The notes beneath the pieces are model-generated. The model was given only the letters and a program-made list of their open reading frames with translations, searched no databases and was not told the origin of the DNA. The position numbers were made by a program, and so were the translations under genes. From assembly GCA_947175845.1 (NCBI GenBank), contig CAMWOK010000012.1, forward strand, positions 1 through 21,914: DNA of 21,914 bases, in the 5' to 3' direction. Numbering within the stretch: the first letter of the stretch is position 1; the number at the start of each line of letters is the position of its first letter. Below are positions 14,984-21,868 of the stretch, in pieces. This DNA comes from an uncultured Lachnospiraceae bacterium. GTDB taxonomy: Bacteria; Bacillota; Clostridia; Lachnospirales; Lachnospiraceae.

Positions 14984-15018
14984 CTGCCGGGCGCACGGAT
15001 TTCGCAAACTCTGCATCA
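14984..15018 (-). pseudogene. Remnant of a paralogue of the adjacent AraC/BtrH-like gene
   Basis: This 35-nt stretch matches 15593-15627, inside the neighbouring gene, at 31 of 35 positions and in the same orientation. Read in the matching frame the gene gives DAEFAKSVRTA and the remnant DAEFAKSVRPA. Three of the four base changes are synonymous third-position changes, as expected of a diverged coding copy. Beyond the segment the match fades (a possible G..F..CN correspondence on one side, a TGGAA on the other). It lies just after the stop of the intact gene. Confidence 0.6.
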
Positions 15019-15029
15019 ATTCCATAACC

Positions 15030-16490
15030 TTACTGCTGCGCCAGCTGCCGGATCTGCGCAAACGCTTTCTTGTCCTCTGCCTTCGCAGCGTCGATCAGCC
15101 CTGCGAGCTGTTCCCTGACTGCGCGGCTGGCAAACCTTTTGAGCATCTGTTCCACGTCGGACCAGTCGCCGGCCTGCGCCATCATTTCCTCCGCAGCCCT
15201 GCTGACCTTATGAAAGGATTTTGCGATGCCGGCGCACAGCTGCCTCTCAGCCTCACCGCACGGCTCCATCATCTGCTCGAAGAATGCCGCACCCCATCTG
15301 CGCCCATCGTGGAGGCTGTCCATGGCGTCATTCTGCACGATAAACTTTGCAAACAGGTCGTCGAATCCGGCGTTGTTCTCAAACCACTTCTCGTCGAGCA
15401 GCATCTCTTTCCACGCGTCATATGCGCGGATGCCCTTCGCATACGATCCCTCGTCCCGCGGCTCCATAATGTCCGCAGCCATCTTTACAATATCCCGGCT
15501 GCTGGCTGTTTCCCCTGTGACCGCGCCAAAATACATCAGCGCCTGTGTGTCCGTGTTCTCCCACCAGGTATTGCACAGAAAATAACCGTTGTCCGCCGTG
15601 CGCACCGATTTCGCAAACTCCGCATCATTCTGAAAAAAGTTCCAGCCCATCACGACATCTCCCTCATCCTCATACCCGGCCACAACGCACGGCTCGGGCG
15701 GCCCGATAATGCCCAGTGCAATCACCGGATATCCCTTTGCGATCGCGGCCTTCATGAATGCTGTAAACTCCTCCTTTGTCGTGTTCTCACTGCGCCCGAG
15801 AAACGCGAACGCCCTTCCAAGCGCCCTGGCGCCATACTGATAAATGTCGTTGGACTCCCGCAGCGTGTGATAGATATCCACGTTGCACAGATTCCACGTC
15901 TCCCTGTCCCATGTCAGGCGGAACGCTGCCCCGGTTGCCGCCATAATATAGGCGTAGGAGACGTCGTCGCCCAGATACTCCGACACCGCCTTGACGCAGA
16001 TTGGAAACCTGGTGCTGCTTTTGTACGCTCCCTGTTCCACCTTGCGGATACCGTACAATACCGTCTTGTTCTCGTCCTGTTTCATCATCAAACCATCTCT
16101 CCTTTTGTCTTCACTGACAATACATTCCAGCCCAAACACGCCCACCTCCAGCTGTTTTTTGCCGATCAGCGGCCGCTCCTGCCGAAACCTGCCCGGCGGC
16201 ATCCCGAACACTTTTTGGAACGCCCTTGTGTAGGACTCATGATTCGAAAATCCGTTCTCCAGCGCTATATCGAGGATCTTCTTGTCGGAGTGCAGCAGCT
16301 CAAACGCAGATACAATCATCTTTCTTCTCCTGTAGTACTGCATGATGGGCATACCCAGCTCCCGCAAAAAAAGCTCCCGAAGATAACTTTCCGAAAAACC
16401 GAAGCTCTTCGACATACATTTGATGTCAAAGCACTCCAGATGCCCCTCCACATAGCTGACCAGGGCGTGTGCCATAGCGGAATAACTCAT
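15030..16490 (-). CDS. AraC-type HTH fused to a BtrH/C39-like cysteine-peptidase-fold domain
   Basis: The protein has 486 residues. Residues of about 5-105 are an AraC DNA-binding domain with both helix-turn-helices (MSKSFGFSESYLRELF and IALENGFSNHESYTRAFQKV) and the tail GMPPGRF. It is N-terminal, the reverse of most AraC proteins. From about 143 a domain resembling the N-terminal domain of butirosin protein BtrH and C39-like papain-fold proteins follows: FPICVKAVSEYLG with C165 at the helix start, YAYIMAATGAAFRLTW, and PPEPCVVAGYEDEGDVVMGWNFFQ. At the usual catalytic His place there is C268, so peptidase activity is doubtful and a sensing role is more likely (inference). The rest is helical. 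The start at 16490 is chosen because GAGG precedes it; ATGs at 16526 and 16508 lack one. The nearby 35-nt remnant suggests a lost paralogue. Confidence 0.82.
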   Translation of the reverse strand: MSYSAMAHALVSYVEGHLECFDIKCMSKSFGFSESYLRELFLRELGMPIMQYYRRRKMIVSAFELLHSDKKILDIALENGFSNHESYTRAFQKVFGMPPGRFRQERPLIGKKQLEVGVFGLECIVSEDKRRDGLMMKQDENKTVLYGIRKVEQGAYKSSTRFPICVKAVSEYLGDDVSYAYIMAATGAAFRLTWDRETWNLCNVDIYHTLRESNDIYQYGARALGRAFAFLGRSENTTKEEFTAFMKAAIAKGYPVIALGIIGPPEPCVVAGYEDEGDVVMGWNFFQNDAEFAKSVRTADNGYFLCNTWWENTDTQALMYFGAVTGETASSRDIVKMAADIMEPRDEGSYAKGIRAYDAWKEMLLDEKWFENNAGFDDLFAKFIVQNDAMDSLHDGRRWGAAFFEQMMEPCGEAERQLCAGIAKSFHKVSRAAEEMMAQAGDWSDVEQMLKRFASRAVREQLAGLIDAAKAEDKKAFAQIRQLAQQ

Positions 16491-16554
16491 TGTGTTCCTC
16501 TCTTTCATCGCGATGAGAATCGTCACGTTTCACTTTGGATTGGTGACAAGAATC

Positions 16555-16563
16555 AGTATATCA
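16555..16563 (-). promoter_or_regulatory. Extended -10 promoter of the AraC/BtrH-like gene
   Basis: TGATATACT on the minus strand is an extended -10 element about 65 bases before the chosen ATG. No convincing -35 hexamer accompanies it. Confidence 0.5.
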
Positions 16564-16646
16564 GCTGCGCTGCACAATCGCTTGACTTTTTTATGGTTTG
16601 TGTGTATCTTGCCGCTTCTGCCGGCATTTTCTGCGCGGGCCTGTGC

Positions 16647-16682
16647 AAAAAAAGAAAGCAGAGCACGTTCACCATGCCCTGC
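16647..16682 (-). terminator. Terminator of ackA
   Basis: On the minus strand GCAGGGCA (16675-16682) pairs with TGCTCTGC (16658-16665), including one G-U pair. The sequence after it is TTTC and then seven T residues. It starts 22 bases after the ackA stop. Confidence 0.85.
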
Positions 16683-16703
16683 CCCTGTTTATCATGCGGA
16701 CGC

Positions 16704-17897
16704 CTACTTCACAAGCGCCGCCGTCTGTCTTGCAATCGCAAGCTCCTCGTTGGTCGGAACGCACAGCAGCGCCACTCTGCTGCCGTCCTTAGAAATCACG
16801 CGGTCCTCGCCGCGGACATTGTTTTTCTCCGGGTCAATCTCGGTTCCAAGATACCCTAAGTACTTTGCAATCTCCGCGCGCCCCAGGATATTGTTCTCAC
16901 CCACGCCCGCTGTGAATGCGATCGCGTCCACGCCGTTCATGGCTGCCGCGTAGGCGCCAATGTACTTTGCCACGCTGTAATAAAATGCATCCAGTGCGGC
17001 TGCCGCAAGCATGTTTCCGCCGTCTGCCGCCGCCTCGATATCCCTGAAATCAGAGGAGACTTTTGACATGCCCAGCACGCCTGACTTTTTGTTCAGCACA
17101 TTGTTCATCTCTGCCGGTGTGAGGTTCTCCTTCTGGCAGATGAAATCGCAGATGGCCGGGTCAATACTGCCGGAGCGGGTGCCCATGATAATACCCTCGA
17201 GCGGAGTCAGCCCCATGGAGGTATCGACGCATCTGCCGTGGTCAACCGCGGACACAGAGCCGCCGTTTCCGAGGTGGCACACGATAATCTTCAGCGCATC
17301 CCTCGTCTTTCCGAGTATCTCGGCCGCCCGCGCGGACACATAGTCGTGGCTTGTGCCATGGAAACCATAACGGCGCACCTTGTACTTCTCATAGTACTCA
17401 TGCGGAAGTCCGTACAGATATGCCTTCTCAGGCATTGTCTGATGAAATGCGGTGTCGAACACGGCCACCATGGGCACATCCGGCATGATCTCTTTGCAGG
17501 AATTGATCCCGATCAGGTTTGCGGGATTGTGGAGCGGTGCAAGGTCGTTGCACTCCTCGATCGCCGCCAGCACCTCATCATTGATGACGACGGACGAAGC
17601 AAACTTCTCGCCGCCGTGCACAACGCGGTGGCCGACTGCGTTAATCTCACCAAGCGACTTGACAACGCCGTGACTTGCGTCGGTCAGCGCGTCAATCACC
17701 AGCTTGACCGCCACGGTGTGATTCGGCATCGGCGTCTCGATCGTTACCTTGTCCTTCCCCGCCGGCGTGTGTGTGAGCACACTCCCGTCAATCCCGATGC
17801 GCTCGCAGAGCCCCTTCGCAAGCACCGCCTCCGTGCCGCTGTCAATCAGCTGATACTTCAGCGATGAACTGCCGCAGTTGATAACTAAAATGTTCAT
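16704..17897 (-). CDS. ackA: Acetate kinase
   Basis: The protein has 397 residues, the standard length. It interconverts acetyl phosphate plus ADP and acetate plus ATP, the substrate-level phosphorylation step of fermentative acetate production. Signatures are MNILVINCGSSSLKYQLI at the N-terminus (acetokinase motif with N7), GHRVVHGGE, RRYGFHGTSH with the catalytic His, CHLGNGGS for phosphate binding, MGLTPLEGIIMGTRSG and the C-terminal FTAGVGEN. An upstream ATG 12 codons earlier is rejected: GGAGGG sits 8 bases before the ATG at 17897. The usual partner pta is not adjacent; the upstream neighbour is proS, with a 53-bp imperfect tandem repeat between. I see no good separate promoter, so readthrough from proS is possible. 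Confidence 0.97.
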   Translation of the reverse strand: MNILVINCGSSSLKYQLIDSGTEAVLAKGLCERIGIDGSVLTHTPAGKDKVTIETPMPNHTVAVKLVIDALTDASHGVVKSLGEINAVGHRVVHGGEKFASSVVINDEVLAAIEECNDLAPLHNPANLIGINSCKEIMPDVPMVAVFDTAFHQTMPEKAYLYGLPHEYYEKYKVRRYGFHGTSHDYVSARAAEILGKTRDALKIIVCHLGNGGSVSAVDHGRCVDTSMGLTPLEGIIMGTRSGSIDPAICDFICQKENLTPAEMNNVLNKKSGVLGMSKVSSDFRDIEAAADGGNMLAAAALDAFYYSVAKYIGAYAAAMNGVDAIAFTAGVGENNILGRAEIAKYLGYLGTEIDPEKNNVRGEDRVISKDGSRVALLCVPTNEELAIARQTAALVK

Positions 17898-17926
17898 TGT
17901 CGTTTCCCTCCTATATCTCATCTTAA

Positions 17927-18027
17927 TATTCACAATATTCTTCTAAAAATCAGTGTACTCTGCCCCTGTTTACCGTCTATATTTGCAATGTTCTTCTAAA
18001 AATCAGTACGCCCTGCCCCAGTATACC
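17927..18027. repeat. Imperfect tandem duplication of the 3' end of proS
   Basis: Two 48-nt segments, 17927-17974 and 17980-18027, match at 39 of 48 positions with a period of 53 bases. Both contain TTCTTCTAAAAATCAGT and CTGCCCC. The right copy contains the last codons and TGA stop of proS; the left copy lies wholly in the proS-ackA gap and still carries an aligned TGA. Confidence 0.8.
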
Positions 18028-19442
18028 ATCTTCTTTGCAGGTCTGCCGCAGCACACGCAGGCGTCGCTCAGCTGCTCCTGCTCAAACGGCATACAGCGGC
18101 TTGTCGCGGCCAGCTCCTCCTTGATTTTGTCCTCACATGCGCTGTCGCCGCACCACATTGCCCGGACAAAACCAGGCTTATTGTTGATGGTGTCGCAGAA
18201 TTCCTCCCATCCTGCCACATCATAGATATGCGTCTCAAGATGTTTCCTGGCCGCCTCGTACATGTCTGTCTGAATCGCCGCAAGCAGCTCTGCCGCCCTG
18301 GTCTCGACTTCATCCAGGCCAACCTCAATCTTCTCCCTTGTGTCGCGGCGCACAAAGACGCACTTGTTGTTCTCAATATCCTTTGGTCCTATCTCAATCC
18401 GGAACGGAACGCCGCGCATCTCGCACTCGCTGAACTTCCACCCCGGGCTCTTGTCCGAGTCGTCCACCTTCACGCGGAATCCCTTCTCCAGCAGTCGGCT
18501 CTTAAGCGCATACGCCTTGTCGAGCACACCCTCTTTCTTCTGCTGAATCGGAACCACCATAATCTGCGTCGGCGCAACTTTCGGCGGAAGTTTCAGGCCC
18601 GAATCATCGCCGTGCACCATGATGACCGCGCCGATCAGGCGCGTCGTCAGTCCCCAGGAGGTCTGATGCACGTATTTGAGCGTGTTGTCCCTGTCGGTAA
18701 ACTGGATACCAAACGCCTTCGCAAAACCGTCTCCAAAATTGTGGCTCGTGCCGGACTGCAGCGCCTTACCGTCGTGCATCAGCGCCTCGATCGTGTATGT
18801 AGCCTCCGCCCCAGCGAATTTTTCTTTGTCAGTCTTTTGTCCCTTCACGACCGGAATGGCAAGCACGTCGCGCAGAAAATCGGCGTACACGTTCAGCATC
18901 TGGATGGTCCGCTCCTCGGCCTCCTCGGCCGTCGCGTGTGCGGTGTGGCCCTCCTGCCACAGAAACTCACGGCTTCTCAAAAACGGGCGCGTCGTCTTCT
19001 CCCAGCGCACCACGGAGCACCACTGGTTGTATACCTTGGGCAGATCCCTGTAGGACTGGATCTCATTTTTGTAAAAATCGCAGAACAGCGTCTCCGAAGT
19101 CGGACGCACGCAAAGCCGCTCCTGCAGCGGTTCCAGCCCGCCGTGTGTCACCCACGCCACCTCCGGCGCAAAGCCCTCCACATGATCCTTTTCCTTCTCC
19201 AGAAGGCTCTCCGGTATAAACATGGGCATGTACACGTTTTCCACGCCCGTCTGCTTGAACGCCGCGTCGAGCTGCTGCTGAATCTGCTCCCATATCGCAT
19301 ATCCTGCCGGCTTGATAATCATACAACCCTTCACGCTCGAATAGTCGCACAGCTCTGCCTTCTTCACCACGTCCGTGTACCACTGTGCGAAATCCTCCTC
19401 CATGGAAGTGATCGCCTCCACTAACTTCTTGTCATTTGCCAT
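18003..19442 (-). CDS. proS: Prolyl-tRNA synthetase, short (archaeal/eukaryal-like) type
   Basis: The protein has 479 residues. It charges tRNA-Pro in the cytoplasm. The class II core shows motif 1 around VYMPMFIPESLL, motif 2 in VVRWEKTTRPFLRSREFLWQEGHTAHAT, and motif 3 in HQTSWGLTTRLIGAVIMVHGDDSGL. TSHNFGDGFAKAFGIQF is characteristic. The anticodon-binding domain follows (APTQIMVVPI), then a C-terminal zinc-type extension with Cys in WCGDSACE and CVCCGRPAKK, ending VYWGRAY. There is no insertion editing domain between motifs 2 and 3, typical of this ProRS type found in many Clostridia. AAGGAAG precedes the ATG. The 89-base leader is too short for a T-box and shows none. It lies directly after the ATPase/TOPRIM pair. 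Confidence 0.96.
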   Translation of the reverse strand: MANDKKLVEAITSMEEDFAQWYTDVVKKAELCDYSSVKGCMIIKPAGYAIWEQIQQQLDAAFKQTGVENVYMPMFIPESLLEKEKDHVEGFAPEVAWVTHGGLEPLQERLCVRPTSETLFCDFYKNEIQSYRDLPKVYNQWCSVVRWEKTTRPFLRSREFLWQEGHTAHATAEEAEERTIQMLNVYADFLRDVLAIPVVKGQKTDKEKFAGAEATYTIEALMHDGKALQSGTSHNFGDGFAKAFGIQFTDRDNTLKYVHQTSWGLTTRLIGAVIMVHGDDSGLKLPPKVAPTQIMVVPIQQKKEGVLDKAYALKSRLLEKGFRVKVDDSDKSPGWKFSECEMRGVPFRIEIGPKDIENNKCVFVRRDTREKIEVGLDEVETRAAELLAAIQTDMYEAARKHLETHIYDVAGWEEFCDTINNKPGFVRAMWCGDSACEDKIKEELAATSRCMPFEQEQLSDACVCCGRPAKKMVYWGRAY

Positions 19443-19531
19443 TGTTTTATTCTTCCTTTCTATTCAATTCTTGTTGCTTACAATTCTTGCTATTTTCTTA
19501 TTCTTCATCTGCCACGCCTGTCCTGTATAAA

Positions 19532-20287
19532 TTACACATCCACAATAGTCTCAAGCATCTTAAAATCCTTGCGTATCGCGGCGTAGTTTTCCCATGGAAT
19601 GTTTTTGATGATATCCCGCCGCTGACAAAACTGTTCTGCCGCCGTTCTCACGCAGAAAAATGCATCAAACTTCGCCTTCGTGATTAGTCGTCTGCCCTTT
19701 AAATAGCGGCGGCCTTTATCCGTATTGTCGACAAATGTTTTGCAGTCGTCGATTATTGCCTTATCGTATGCGTCCCGACTTGCTATTGCATTGAGCAAAA
19801 AGGTCTCCATCGCACCATTCTCATCAAACGGTATCACCAGAACCAGTAGCTTAAACTGAATCTTGTCACCTGCCTGCGTCTCCATCTCGCATGCGGACCA
19901 CTGATTGTTTTTGAGTCCCTCGGTAAACACCGCTTTTTCCTGCGTCAGAACACGCTCCATATTTTGTATAAATTCACACTCCGTGCCAGAATCATCACGA
20001 TCTGTGACAATGACAATAGAACGAAAATAATTGTCATCAACCGGAGATTCCATATAGTTCTTTTTTAATACCTCTGACAAACCTTCCGCCATCCTGCTGC
20101 AGCCGCCCACCCCGGCGATTGTGAGGGTGCTGCCGCCTTTGTACAGCCGCCTCGATTTTTGATTCGCAATCCGAAACTGCACTGTCTGGCTCTTTTCCGT
20201 ATCCTGCCATCCACATGCCTTCTGCATATAATACTGCAGTAGTGTGTAGTCTGTTGACCCCTCACAGAGGATTATCGCATTCTTTAT
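19532..20287 (-). CDS. TOPRIM-fold protein (DUF3226/DUF4435/RloB-like), partner of the upstream ATPase; probable ATA start
   Basis: From an ATA start the protein has 251 residues: MKNAIILCEGSTDYTLLQYY, then the first ATG-encoded methionine at 21. The TOPRIM pattern is present only with this extension: strand plus E9 (ILCEG), and later IVIVTDRDDS with D96 and D98. TOPRIM proteins use these acids to hold Mg for DNA or RNA cleavage. Further motifs are PFDENGAMETFLLNAIA and YLKGRRLITKAKFDAFF. In frame there is a TGA at 20294-20296 and no ATG, GTG or TTG until 20227. The ATA overlaps the ATPase stop as ATAA, like a mutated ATGA coupling site. Alternatives are a shortened protein from 20227 lacking E9, a -1 frameshift, or a broken gene. 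Paired ATPase and TOPRIM genes occur in OLD-like defence systems such as PARIS; defence here is inference. Confidence 0.78.
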   Translation of the reverse strand: MKNAIILCEGSTDYTLLQYYMQKACGWQDTEKSQTVQFRIANQKSRRLYKGGSTLTIAGVGGCSRMAEGLSEVLKKNYMESPVDDNYFRSIVIVTDRDDSGTECEFIQNMERVLTQEKAVFTEGLKNNQWSACEMETQAGDKIQFKLLVLVIPFDENGAMETFLLNAIASRDAYDKAIIDDCKTFVDNTDKGRRYLKGRRLITKAKFDAFFCVRTAAEQFCQRRDIIKNIPWENYAAIRKDFKMLETIVDV

Positions 20288-21453
20288 CGTAACTCAACAC
20301 CCCAATCATCCTGTGCCTTGACCGCCTCCGCGCAGCACATCTTTCGCACGAGATTTTTTCCGTCTTTTTTGTATAATGTGTACAGGTTGATCTTGTCCTG
20401 CAGTTGCGGGTCACACCGCAGAACCCTGCCGATCGCCTCGAGGCTGTGGGATGTCAGAAAAACCTGCACATTGAGCTTCTGGGCACTCTGCAATATCCAA
20501 GAAAAAATGTGGTTCATGGCAGATGTGTGGATCGCCGTTTCAAACTCGTCCAGCAAAAGTATGCCATCCTTTGCTTTCACGACTGCCGCCAGCAGAACCA
20601 GCGCCTTCTTCATGCCATCCCCGTACACGCTAAGCGGCATTGCCTTTTTGTGCCTAGTGGACAAAATGATATACTCCGACGCGCTGCCCGACTTGGTAAT
20701 ATTGATAATGCTGTCATCAAACTCGTGCAAAATTTTCATCAACTCCTGATAAAGGGCGGGACTTTCCATCACCTCATCGAGCAGAAGTTTTCCGTCTGTG
20801 TGCTCCGAGGGCGCTATATAGACTGCCGGAAAAAAATTCCTAGCCGGCTGTTCCGCGGGCACCCCTGTCTGAAAATCATAGATATCGTATTCCTGCATAA
20901 GCAGGGGATTCGAGCTGCCCCGAATTTTCAGATGGATGCGTTTTGTCTCGATATACAAGTTTTCATCGGAAAAATCCGGCTGTCTGCGGCCGTTGATTTT
21001 CTCCAGTTCGCTCCCTGAAATACGCAGATCCTGAACCACTGCCTCGAGCGTTATCTCGTGCTGGGTGACACAGCGCAGCCGGACCCTTTTTTTTTCATCT
21101 GTGAGTTCCTCCACTCCCCCAGCCCCCGATGAATTTGTGTCGGAACGGACAGCTTTTGTGACACTGTTGTAAGAAATCCGAATTTCCATATTATCCGCTT
21201 CTGTGGGAAACAGATTTAAAAGCCCCATATAATAATTACCGTTTCTTCCCAGCCTGCACATCCTTATCCACGTTGAGATACTATTCGGGTTCCCTAGTCC
21301 TGAAAGCACTTCAAGCACGCTTGTCTTGCCGCTGTTGTTATTTCCCGTCAGAATATTGATATCGTTCAGCCCATCTAAGCACAAATTCTTCAGCCCGCGA
21401 TAACAGTCAACATTCAGCTTTGATATATGTCTGCCCGTATTCTCCACCGCCAT
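20284..21453 (-). CDS. OLD/ABC-like AAA-family ATPase
   Basis: The protein has 389 residues. It begins with an ABC/SMC-like ATPase head: HISKLNVDCYRGLKNLCLDGL, then Walker A GNNNSGKTS at 37-45. After a beta-rich insertion (about 80-240) come the signature-like SVYGDGMKKALVL (near 273-285), Walker B GILLLDEFETAIH (near 294-306) and the H-loop LTSHSLE (near 333). This is the AAA_15/AAA_21 architecture of OLD-family nucleases without their C-terminal TOPRIM domain, which here is encoded by the next gene. Such ATPases dimerise on ATP and control the partner nuclease. The pair is translationally coupled by a 4-base overlap. The ribosome site (AGGG, 6 bases before ATG) is weak. It has its own promoter at 21475-21503. 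Confidence 0.9.
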   Translation of the reverse strand: MAVENTGRHISKLNVDCYRGLKNLCLDGLNDINILTGNNNSGKTSVLEVLSGLGNPNSISTWIRMCRLGRNGNYYMGLLNLFPTEADNMEIRISYNSVTKAVRSDTNSSGAGGVEELTDEKKRVRLRCVTQHEITLEAVVQDLRISGSELEKINGRRQPDFSDENLYIETKRIHLKIRGSSNPLLMQEYDIYDFQTGVPAEQPARNFFPAVYIAPSEHTDGKLLLDEVMESPALYQELMKILHEFDDSIINITKSGSASEYIILSTRHKKAMPLSVYGDGMKKALVLLAAVVKAKDGILLLDEFETAIHTSAMNHIFSWILQSAQKLNVQVFLTSHSLEAIGRVLRCDPQLQDKINLYTLYKKDGKNLVRKMCCAEAVKAQDDWGVELR

Positions 21454-21474
21454 TCTTTCCCTATACTATCCTCT

Positions 21475-21503
21475 ATACTAACAAAATCTCACGCAAATGT
21501 AAA
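21475..21503 (-). promoter_or_regulatory. Promoter of the ATPase/TOPRIM pair
   Basis: On the minus strand TTTACA (21498-21503) and TAGTAT (21475-21480) are 17 bases apart. It starts just beyond the terminator of the upstream gene, so the pair is probably an independent unit. Confidence 0.65.
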
Positions 21504-21517
21504 CAAATACCACAAAG

Positions 21518-21556
21518 GAAAAATAAGACGCAAACCTTTCCTGATTTCCGTCTTAT
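21518..21556 (-). terminator. Terminator of the small membrane protein gene
   Basis: On the minus strand ATAAGACG pairs with CGTCTTAT (21549-21556 and 21523-21530), and an inner AAATC/GGTTT extends the stem. TTATTTTTCC follows. It lies 27 bases after the stop at 21584. Confidence 0.85.
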
Positions 21557-21583
21557 CCGATTTCCCTATGAACTTTCCTGCGA

Positions 21584-21868
21584 TCACAGTTCGTCCGCAA
21601 TCGCCGCGGAGGACACAAATGTCCCGACTACCGAGAGCACGACCGCGAGGATGATAATCAGCATTCCGCCCATCAGCAGTATCAGGGCTGCTCCGCCGTT
21701 GTCCGCAGCGTCCGCCGTCTTTGCCGCCTGATCCTCCACTGTGTTTTCCACGGTTGTCTCCGCCGCCTGCGCGGTGCACGCGCCGAACGAGAACGCTGAG
21801 ACAAACACGCCCACAGCCAGGGCAAGCATCAACTTCCAGATGCCGCAGATATGATTCTGTTTTGTCAT
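21584..21868 (-). CDS. Small exported or membrane protein, unknown function
   Basis: The protein has 94 residues. An N-terminal hydrophobic segment (IWKLMLALAVGVFVSAFSFG) ends in ACTAQAAE, a good signal-peptidase site after AQA. A weak lipobox (FGAC) is a less likely alternative. A short acidic Thr/Ala/Glu-rich linker (ETTVENTVEDQAAKTADAAD) leads to a second membrane helix (AALILLMGGMLIIILAVVLS) and a short tail. After cleavage it would be a single-span protein with a small extracellular part. The start at 21868 has AAGGTGG 6 bases upstream; the in-frame GTG at 21886 overlaps that site. A strong terminator separates it from the ATPase pair. I do not recognise a family. Confidence 0.78.
   Translation of the reverse strand: MTKQNHICGIWKLMLALAVGVFVSAFSFGACTAQAAETTVENTVEDQAAKTADAADNGGAALILLMGGMLIIILAVVLSVVGTFVSSAAIADEL

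Noticed and set aside
15210..16859. A 549-codon open frame on the plus strand across the AraC/BtrH-like gene.
   Set aside because: It is antisense to a well-supported gene with family motifs and a ribosome site. The translation is rich in Arg, His, Cys and Pro with no motif, as expected of an antisense shadow.
18228..19424. A 398-codon plus-strand frame opposite proS.
   Set aside because: It is an antisense shadow of a clear prolyl-tRNA synthetase, with no ribosome site or recognisable motif.
19443..19531. Possible T-box riboswitch upstream of proS.
   Set aside because: The gap is only 89 bases, has no T-box consensus and no strong hairpin.
20065..20265. A GTG-started frame beginning just after the ATPase stop, as an alternative start for the downstream gene.
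   Set aside because: It is in a different reading frame from the TOPRIM protein and yields an Arg/Cys-rich product that ends quickly.
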